From contig CAWJXM010000059.1 of the NCBI GenBank assembly GCA_963846635.1, positions 248,001 to 312,000 on the forward strand: 64,000 nt of DNA, given 5' to 3'. Both the position numbers and the translations under genes were made by a program. Below, in pieces: positions 58,145-64,000 of this stretch. The notes under the pieces were generated by a model, which did not search any database, was not told the origin of the DNA, and saw nothing but the letters and a program-made list of their open reading frames with translations. Position 1 is the first letter of the stretch, and the number at the start of each line of letters is the position of its first letter. Origin of the DNA: AP-15 sp963846635 (lineage in GTDB: Bacteria; Pseudomonadota; Alphaproteobacteria; ATCC43930; CGMCC-115725).

Positions 58145-58150
58145 GTTCGA

Positions 58151-59788
58151 TCAGGCGAAGCGCGAGACGTCGACCGCCTTTTCGGTGATGAATTCGAGCA
58201 GCGCCGGGGTACCCTCGCGGGTTTTTTCGATGCCGCGGCGGATCGCGGCTTGGATTTCGCCCGGCTCGGTCACGCGCTCGCCATAGCCGCCAAGCGCCTT
58301 GGCGAAATCGGCATAATTGCCGCTGATGTCGGTGGACCGATACTTCTCGGTCGCGACCGGCATGACCTTCAGTTCGATCGCCATCGAGAAATTGTTCATC
58401 AGGATCGACAGGATCGGAAGCCGCTCACGCACCGCGGTCTCGAAATCCATGCCGGTAAAGCCGATCGCGGCATCGCCCCAAACGTTGATGCACAGCTTGT
58501 CGGGCTTTGCCAGCTTGGCGCCCATCGCAATCCCGAGGCCATAGCCAAGCTGGGTCGTCTTGCCCCAGCCGATATAAGAGAGCGGCACTTCGCTGACCCA
58601 GAAGGGTGACAGCTGGTCGCGCGGGCTGCCGGCGTCATGGGTGATGATCGTGTTCTTGACGTCGACCGTATGCAGCAATTCCCAGATCACGCGATAGGGC
58701 GACAGCGGCTTGGTATTTTGCGTCAGCCGCGGCATCCACTGCCCCATCCACTCTTCCTTGAGCGAGCGAATGCCCCGGGTCACACCGGCAAGCCGGTCGC
58801 GCGTCTTGCCGTGCAGGCGATCCTTGACCTCTTCGAGCAAGGCGTCGAGGGTCAGCCCGGCATCGCCGACCGCCGCCAGGTCGACTGGCACGTCTTTGTT
58901 AATGTCGGTCGCATCGAGTGTGGCATGGGCGATGCGTTTGCCCTTGGGCATCGGCGTCGCAAAGCTCGACCGGGTAAAGCTGCAGCCGATGCCAAAGATC
59001 AGATCGGCATTCTGTAAAAACGTGTGCAGCTGCTTGGAGATGCCGATACCGCCCGAGCCCAGCGCCAGCGGATGGTTTTCAGGAAACGCGCTCTTGCCGG
59101 GCAGTGTCGTCATGACCGGCGCTTCGAGGAGTTCGGCCAATTTCTGCAATTGCGACCAGGCTTTGGCATAGTGCACACCCTGGCCGGCGACGATCACAGG
59201 GCGCTGTGCCTCGACCAGCGCCGCGGCGATCTCTGAGACCGAGCGCGGATCAGGACCAGTCTTGAGCCTCGGCGTCTTCTGATAATCGATTGGGTCGTTG
59301 ATTTCCTCACGCAACAGATCTGACGGGAATTCGACCAGTACCGGGCCCGGACGGCCATTCTTGACCTGGGTGAAGGCGCGCCGCAACGCCTCCTCGGTGG
59401 CGCTCGGCACCGTCACCTGCTCGATCCATTTGGTGACATGCCGGAAATTCAGCGCGGCGTTAAAGTTGGGGCGCACCTGATTGATGTTGCGGGCATAGCC
59501 GGCCGGCAATACGACAACCGGACAGGAATCGCCCCAGGACTGCGCCACCCCGCCAAACGCGTTCTCGGTGCCGGGACCGTGCTGCATCGCAAACACGCCA
59601 ATCCGGTCGCCCGAGGTCACTTTGGCGATCGCGTCGCACATATGCAGCCCGATCCGCTCCTGGCGCACCATGATCGTGCGGATATCGGCCTCGGCCGCCG
59701 CTTCGATGATCGGATTGACCGGGTAGCCGATCAGAAAATCGATCCCTTCGCGTTTCAGAATCTCGGCAACGGCATTGGCGACCTTCAT
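58151..59788 (-). CDS. Thiamine-diphosphate-dependent enzyme, acetolactate synthase-like
   Basis: 545 residues with the three-domain ThDP fold. The N-terminal Pyr domain has the catalytic Glu in MVRQERIGLHMCDAIAK. The middle domain is VSEIAAALVEAQRPVIVAGQ, and the C-terminal PP domain has NVWGDAAIGFTGMDFETAVR, then LSILMNNF (the GD-x25-NN diphosphate motif). Members include acetolactate synthase, oxalyl-CoA decarboxylase and sulfopyruvate-type enzymes, and the substrate is not evident. No small regulatory subunit (IlvN) is nearby, which argues against canonical IlvB. The ATG at 59788 has AAGGAG upstream. Confidence 0.86.
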   Translation of the reverse strand: MKVANAVAEILKREGIDFLIGYPVNPIIEAAAEADIRTIMVRQERIGLHMCDAIAKVTSGDRIGVFAMQHGPGTENAFGGVAQSWGDSCPVVVLPAGYARNINQVRPNFNAALNFRHVTKWIEQVTVPSATEEALRRAFTQVKNGRPGPVLVEFPSDLLREEINDPIDYQKTPRLKTGPDPRSVSEIAAALVEAQRPVIVAGQGVHYAKAWSQLQKLAELLEAPVMTTLPGKSAFPENHPLALGSGGIGISKQLHTFLQNADLIFGIGCSFTRSSFATPMPKGKRIAHATLDATDINKDVPVDLAAVGDAGLTLDALLEEVKDRLHGKTRDRLAGVTRGIRSLKEEWMGQWMPRLTQNTKPLSPYRVIWELLHTVDVKNTIITHDAGSPRDQLSPFWVSEVPLSYIGWGKTTQLGYGLGIAMGAKLAKPDKLCINVWGDAAIGFTGMDFETAVRERLPILSILMNNFSMAIELKVMPVATEKYRSTDISGNYADFAKALGGYGERVTEPGEIQAAIRRGIEKTREGTPALLEFITEKAVDVSRFA

Positions 59789-59926
59789 CGGGAAACTCCT
59801 TGTGCCACGGCGATGTTCGACGCGATTGTGACACAACCGACAGCGCCTGTGCCAATTCTGTGGAGAGTTGACGACTTCTGTAGCCGGCGGTAGAAAGCCT
59901 TCCCAATTTGGTAGAAAGGTATAAGT

Positions 59927-60181
59927 ATGGGATTGAACATAAAGAGCGAGGAGGTCCATAGGCTTGTAAGGGAATTAGCCGATCTCACCGGAGAAAGTCT
60001 GACGGCAGCAGTCGCAAAAGCGGTTCGCGAGCGTCTCGATCGAATACGTGGCAAGCGCGAACCAGGCTTAGCTAATCGCCTGCTGGAGATCGGGAAGGAC
60101 TGTGCCGGCCATCTAAAAGAACCCTTTCGCTCGGTTGAGCACGGCGATCTGCTTTATGACGAGCGCGGCTTACCGCGATGA
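59927..60181 (+). CDS. vapB: VapB-type antitoxin (PSK_trans_fac family)
   Basis: 84 residues. GLNIKSEEVHRLVRELADLT followed by GESLTAAVAKAVRERLDRIR is the ribbon-helix-helix-like opening of Rv0623-type antitoxins. The C-terminal FRSVEHGDLLYDERGLPR is the toxin-binding tail. It shares ATGA with the next gene, vapC (4-base overlap), so the pair is one operon and VapB would autorepress it. The antitoxin is intact although its toxin frame is broken. Confidence 0.87.
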   Translation: MGLNIKSEEVHRLVRELADLTGESLTAAVAKAVRERLDRIRGKREPGLANRLLEIGKDCAGHLKEPFRSVEHGDLLYDERGLPR

Positions 60182-60572
60182 TCGTCGATACGTCTGCGCT
60201 GATTGCCATTCTTCGCGCTGAGCCGGAGGCGACCGTTGCGCCGAGGCCATCGAGGCCGCTTCGCATCGCCGGATTTCCGCTGCCAATTTTGTTGAGACCG
60301 CGATCGTCATTGATGCGAGCCGCGATCCGATAGCGAGCCGGCGTCTCGACGATCTTTTGACCGAAGCGCAGCTCGTCATCGAGCCAGTTACCGAGCTTCA
60401 GGCGAGGATCGCTCGCGAGGCCTACCGCGACTATGGCCGCAGCAGTGGGCATCCGGCGCGGCTGAATTTCGGCGATTGCTTTGCCTACGCTTTGGCACGG
60501 GCCACGGGTGAACCGCTGCTCTTCAAAGGCGAGGATTTCTCACATACCGACATCACCTCGGCTCTGGGCTGA
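60178..60572 (+). pseudogene. vapC: VapC PIN-domain ribonuclease toxin, frameshifted
   Basis: About 131 residues if repaired. It begins MIVDTSALIAILRAEPEAT (first PIN Asp). The conserved frame then shifts by one near 60236-60242 and continues AEAIEAASHRRISAANFVET, VIDASRDPIASRRLDDLLTE, RDYGRSSGHPARLNFGDCFA (acidic residues) and GEPLLFKGEDFSHTDI. One base is missing after GCGACCGT. The shared overlap with vapB and the otherwise perfect motifs indicate a recent loss or a sequencing error. Active VapC cleaves tRNA or rRNA. Confidence 0.83.
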
Positions 60573-60814
60573 AGCGCGCGACCTGAACCCAGCTATATCA
60601 ATCTTGTCGCAACGCCTATGGGTCATCCCTCGGCTAACCCTCTTCGCGAGATGGCGACGTCCACGCGCCTGCGAAGAAGAGACCAGAGCGCCACCCGTAT
60701 GCGAAGGGTGCTGTCATTCTTCCGGCATTCCGGCCTTGCGCAACCCGGCGAAATAAGTGGTTTCGATAGAGCGCCCGGATTTTCGGCACCCCTGCCATGC
60801 GCCGGGATGAGCCT

Positions 60815-62273
60815 TCAAGCGAGCGATGCTCGAAAAACGATCGTCCGCCGCTCAGCCTGCGGGCTTCGGCGAGTTCGGCGAACGGCGCGTTCGCTTTCGC
60901 CTCTGAGGGCATAGGCGGCGGCGAGGCGGCGGCGAGGGATCGGTAGGCCAGGCGAGGCACTGCGCGATTTTTCTAGCCAAACGATCGCCTCGTCGGTGTG
61001 CGATTGCAGCAGATGCACCATTCCGATCCGGCGATAGCAAACTCCGATCACCGGATCGCGAGGGACTGAGGCGAATGCTTTGCTCCACGAGCGGGATCGA
61101 CCTCGTCCATAGACCCGAAGTAGAGCTTGCACCACGCGAGAGGGATTATGCGGCCACGAAGTTGTGATCCAATGCGAGCGCTGCCTCGTATTCGGTAATT
61201 GCCTCCTCCCATCGGTTCTGCGCGCGCAGCACATGGCCTCTAACGACATGCGGGTGCGCATAGCGGGACGACGCCGCCAGAGCTTGACCGCCAAGTTCTT
61301 CTGCGCGCGCGATGTCGGGCGCGGCGGGCCCGAGTCGGTCATTCACTATGCCACGCTGTCCACCAGTACGGCCGCCAAGCGGCTCTGTGCTTCGACGGAT
61401 CGCGGATCGAGAGCCAATGCGTGCTCGAAAAGATTGATGGCCTCCTGTGGTTTGCCGCGTCTGGGGTTTCAATAACTCGGCGCGCCCGGAGAATGTAGTC
61501 CAAGCCGTCGGGATCCCGGTCGGCCGAGCGGCCTCCGCCGTCGATCAGCTCGATGTCAGCGCGTTTGCTATCTGGCTCGTGATCTCGTCTTGCAGAGCGA
61601 ATAGATCACTGGTATCGCCGTCGAACCGCTCGGTCCACAGATGCGCGTCGGTCGCGGCATCGATTAGCTGGGCGCTGACGCGGAACTGGTTGCCCGATCG
61701 CCTGACGCTCCCTGCCAGCACATAGCGCACGCCCAACTCGCGGCCGATCTGCTTCGTGTCGATCACTTGTTCCGATACCTGAACGCAGTATTTCGTGAGA
61801 TCACGAAACATATGTGCGAGCCGCGAGAGATCGCTTGTGAGATCTTCGGTGATCCCGTCCGCGAAATACTGCTGCTCCGGGTCGTCGCTAAGGTTCGTAA
61901 AAGGTAGGACAAGGATCGAGAGCCGGGGCATGGCGGCCTGAATGGCGGGCTCGGCGCCGGCCGGCTGCTGCCGCACAGGGCCGACAAAGCGGAAACCCCT
62001 GCCAATGATTGTACGGATTAGTCGTTGTTGTTCGCCGCTGTCGCCAATGGCACGGCGCGCGGCGTTGATGCGGCTGGCGATGGTCGATTCCGAAACGATC
62101 CGCCCGCCCCAGACCGAGTCGAGCAGATCGTCCCGGCTCACCAAACGATCGCGGTTCTTGACCAGAAACACCAAGAGATCGAATACCTGCGGCTCGATCG
62201 GCAGTAATACGGGGCCTCGGCGGAGCTCGCGCCGATCTATGTCGAGCGCATAATCGTCAAATAAAAACAGCAC
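60815..62273 (-). pseudogene. Winged-helix regulator with TolB-like and TPR regions, degraded
   Basis: The first 242 residues (62273 to 61545) are in one frame. The DNA-binding OmpR/CadC-type winged helix is LLPIEPQVFDLLVFLVKNRD and LVSRDDLLDSVWGGRIVSES. It is followed by ILVLPFTNLSDDPEQQYFAD and GRELGVRYVLAGSVRRSGNQ, the domain seen in adenylate-cyclase-associated regulators. The frame is lost one base after ALTS. Downstream the minus strand still encodes, in changing frames, ARAEELGGQALAASSRYAHP, RWEEAITEYEAALALDH and GVCYRRIGMVHLLQSHTDEA, typical tetratricopeptide repeats. Several indels make it a true pseudogene. Confidence 0.75.
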
Positions 62274-62631
62274 GTTAGAACTCGCCTGGCAAACCCATCA
62301 CGGGCGCAGAACAAGTTTAACGCGTTTTGCCTGCCGCGAAAATCAAGACGCTCTCAAGCGCATTTCAATGTCGCCTCGAAGCCAATCGTCCCGGAGGTCC
62401 TTATTCTCGGGCCGGATGTCGCAAAACGACCAGAGGCGGTGTCTCCAGCCGCGGCACCAAGCCGATCAACTCCGGACACTGGCGCTGGAGAGTGGAGGGC
62501 TGCGCCCGCCTTCCCGCAAAAGCTCGATCCTGTGTGAGCTGCCTCACATCGATCGGCGAGCCTCAGTCCTAGATTTCGGCGAAGAACTCATGCGGACCGG
62601 CCTTTGCCGCGCAGAGCATATGGAGGGATAG
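62274..62631. other. Intergenic stretch without a supported gene
   Basis: About 360 bp between the start of the decayed regulator and the small ORF at 62632. The open frames present lack ribosome sites and family resemblance. A GGAGGG ribosome site at its right end belongs to the next gene. Confidence 0.45.
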
Positions 62632-62937
62632 ATGTCCAGGGGTAACCACAGGTCAAACTCCCCGCCCGGAGATAGGCCAATCTTGCCACCAGCATGCCTC
62701 GGTCCCTTCCGGCCGGACCCGGATTGGTTCTCCAAATATTGGCTCGAAGACAAGCCCTCGTCCGGGCTAGCTTTGTTTATTGGAAGGGCGATCACGCGCG
62801 TGGTCGGATTCGCGAGAGCGATAGCGATCGCCGGCGGAGCGGGCCTCTTCCGCCGCATTCGTAACACGAGTAGCCTGATCGCGCCCCACTCTAGCTCTCG
62901 AGCCTGGTTTCGCCGGGCTGCGATGCGGCGTCCATAA
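62632..62937 (+). CDS. Small hypothetical protein
   Basis: 101 residues, strongly basic. FRPDPDWFSKYWLEDKPSSG is the only segment with a recognisable pattern (P-D-P-x-W-F-x-x-Y-W, seen in small proteins of related genomes). A weakly hydrophobic stretch follows (LALFIGRAITRVVGFARAIA). The start is supported by GGAGGG six bases before the ATG. No function is assigned. Confidence 0.5.
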   Translation: MSRGNHRSNSPPGDRPILPPACLGPFRPDPDWFSKYWLEDKPSSGLALFIGRAITRVVGFARAIAIAGGAGLFRRIRNTSSLIAPHSSSRAWFRRAAMRRP

Positions 62938-62968
62938 ACCGCAGAGCTAATGAACGGGAGGTGCGGCA

Positions 62969-63505
62969 ATGAACAAAGCGATGTTGCATCAAAGAACAGC
63001 GGCAGCTTTACCCTACGTGACATCCTGCGGCTCAAGGCCAATCGGGATACTGCTGCTCGCCATAGCGATGGCCTTGGCTCTGACGGCGCGCGTGCGTGCC
63101 GGTACGGAAGAAAACTCCGAAAACTTCATGCAGATGCACCAGGTAGAGATCTCTTTCCATGAAGCCGGTTCGACCAAGAATGTGGACCTGATGCTGTCGC
63201 TCTTCGCCGACGACGCGGTGCTGACCGCCAAAGGCAAGACCTACACCGGCAAGGAGCAGATAAAGGGTTACTGGCAGACACACCCGGCATTTCAGGCGCA
63301 AAACGAATGGGTCGGCTACACACCGGCTTTCCGCATCCGCTACGACGTCAAAGGCGAGAGCGCGTACCTCTATTTCGAATGCCTGTGGGTCGACAAGAAA
63401 GCGGGCAAGATCGCCGCCCACACCAACTCTGAGGACACGCTGGCGCGGGTCAACGGCCGCTGGCTGATCAAACAGATGAAGGCGAGCAATGTCCGAGAAC
63501 TTTAA
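62969..63505 (+). CDS. Exported SnoaL/NTF2-like protein
   Basis: 178 residues. An N-terminal signal-type hydrophobic segment is IGILLLAIAMALALTARVRA (about residues 25-44). The NTF2-like domain follows: HQVEISFHEAGSTKNVDLML, LFADDAVLTAKGKTYTGKEQ, IKGYWQTHPAFQAQNEWVGY and ARVNGRWLIKQMKAS. The pocket may bind a small molecule; no substrate is indicated. The ATG follows GGAGGT, an ideal site. It is a single gene 31 bp after the small hypothetical and may share its transcript. Confidence 0.8.
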   Translation: MNKAMLHQRTAAALPYVTSCGSRPIGILLLAIAMALALTARVRAGTEENSENFMQMHQVEISFHEAGSTKNVDLMLSLFADDAVLTAKGKTYTGKEQIKGYWQTHPAFQAQNEWVGYTPAFRIRYDVKGESAYLYFECLWVDKKAGKIAAHTNSEDTLARVNGRWLIKQMKASNVREL

Positions 63506-63604
63506 TGTCGCTCGCCTAATTCGGCGCGCGCCTTAAGGGTTGTGGGCGCAAACTCGGACGGGCGGTGCCATATTCGGATATGCGAATTGCCATGGAGGCC
63601 CGAT

Positions 63605-63847
63605 ATGGAACAAGGCCCGGCGAACCCTGTCCCTGGCCGTCTGATCGAGACGATCAACAAGTTGGTCCGCACGTCTCAGCAGATGCTGATCGAAATCGGC
63701 CGCGTGCCCACCGAGGAGGAGCTCGCCAAAAAACTGGCGATGCCGCTCGAAACAGTACGCAAGTTGTTGAATAACCCCAACTACGGATATGCCTCAAGGC
63801 GTTGGCTTGTGAGCGAGATGGAAGGCTTGCCCGGCCTGAAAGCGTAG
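63605..63847 (+). CDS. Sigma-70 region 3 fragment or small sigma-domain protein
   Basis: 80 residues. GRLIETINKLVRTSQQMLIE and IGRVPTEEELAKKLAMPLET with VRKLL match region 3 of RpoD (the part contacting extended -10 DNA), but regions 1, 2 and 4 are absent. The ATG at 63605 has GGAGG six bases upstream, so a stand-alone small protein is possible. The last residues (from about NNPNYG) overlap the end of the IS982 element, which suggests truncation by that insertion. It is either a decoy or relic of a sigma factor. Confidence 0.55.
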   Translation: MEQGPANPVPGRLIETINKLVRTSQQMLIEIGRVPTEEELAKKLAMPLETVRKLLNNPNYGYASRRWLVSEMEGLPGLKA

Positions 63848-64000
63848 GCGACGAGGCAGGACAGGACATGGACCATGGCGTTGATCACCGATCTGTGGCG
63901 TGAATGCTCAAGCCCCATTTCGGATTTCAGAGTATCGAGTACGGTCTCGATGAGGAAGCGCTTGCGCAGCATGATCTTGTCGGCCAGCGGCATGAGATAA
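63781..64000 (-). CDS. IS982-family transposase, C-terminal part (runs off right edge)
   Basis: The minus frame is open from the window edge to a stop at 63781. LADKIMLRKRFLIETVLDTL and KSEMGLEHSRHRSVINAMVH match the conserved C-terminal catalytic block of IS982 transposases (L-R-K-R-F-x-I-E-T...E-H-x-R-H-R-S), followed by VLSCLVAYAFRPGKPSI. The N-terminal two-thirds lies outside the window. The element end is within about 20 bp left of the stop. Confidence 0.82.
   Translation of the reverse strand, partial: YLMPLADKIMLRKRFLIETVLDTLKSEMGLEHSRHRSVINAMVHVLSCLVAYAFRPGKPSISLTSQRLEAYP

Noticed and set aside
62327..62572. 81-codon ORF
   Set aside because: No ribosome site, no family resemblance, and composition typical of non-coding frames in this GC-rich DNA.

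Overview
The window is GC-rich, gene-dense DNA from an alphaproteobacterium, most likely a soil or freshwater Rhodospirillales/Hyphomicrobiales-type organism. The evidence is a divK-pleD pair, an rplU-rpmA-obgE-proB-proA-nadD-rsfS-rlmH run, mfd-sdhE-recG clustering, gpmI-ctpA-rppH clustering, and two hopanoid C-3 methylase-like genes. No rRNA or tRNA gene was recognised.

Layout. 1-9.1 kb: the N-terminal part of glycogen phosphorylase (runs off the left edge), an amidohydrolase followed by a MITE-like element, pleD and divK, a ROK sugar kinase, an N-formylglutamate amidohydrolase next to a divergent glutamine-synthetase-like enzyme, and an alpha/beta hydrolase. 9.2-17.6 kb: a membrane-anchored unknown, a ring-cleavage-type VOC protein, a PPOX flavin protein and a frameshifted Rieske oxygenase (an aromatic-catabolism-like set), a possible structured RNA, a PEP-CTERM exported protein, pyrF, a MetX-like hydrolase and an SDR. 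17.8-25.9 kb: the housekeeping run rplU-rpmA-terminator-obgE-proB-proA-nadD/rsfS-rlmH, then a HyuA-type hydantoinase. Three oddities sit here: rplU reads into rpmA, nadD and rsfS share one open frame, and rlmH has no ordinary start codon. 26-37.3 kb: small genes including a DUF1902/HicA toxin-antitoxin pair, a frameshifted putA, an OmpA-like protein, a hydroxyacid dehydrogenase with an MFS transporter, two unknowns that overlap tail to tail, and an IS4-family element. 37.3-46.5 kb: an AT-rich stretch, a bifunctional sugar-phosphate aldolase/dehydrogenase, a GIY-YIG nuclease cassette between direct palindromic repeats, a DUF169 protein, tandem hpnR paralogues, a DUF559 nuclease cassette between near-perfect inverted repeats, and a truncated comM. 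46.5-60 kb: a VOC protein, mfd (disrupted by a palindromic repeat), sdhE, recG (frameshifted), a ribokinase, rppH, ctpA, gpmI and a ThDP enzyme. 60-64 kb: a decayed region with vapB plus broken vapC, a decayed winged-helix/TPR regulator, an SnoaL-like secreted protein, a sigma-70 region-3 fragment and part of an IS982 transposase.

Most notable signals. (1) Two compact cassettes, each a single small predicted endonuclease gene filling the space between two copies of its own palindromic repeat family: GIY-YIG between direct repeats and DUF559 between 42-bp inverted repeats that differ at one base. Related repeat copies lie elsewhere, one inside mfd, which suggests nuclease-assisted repeat mobility. 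(2) Tandem, diverged HpnR-type radical SAM proteins. (3) An unusual load of single-base frameshifts in normally conserved genes (putA, recG, Rieske oxygenase, vapC, DUF559, IS4 transposase). Two of these fall in the identical nonamer CCGCTTGCC, so assembly error must be excluded before any is called a true pseudogene.
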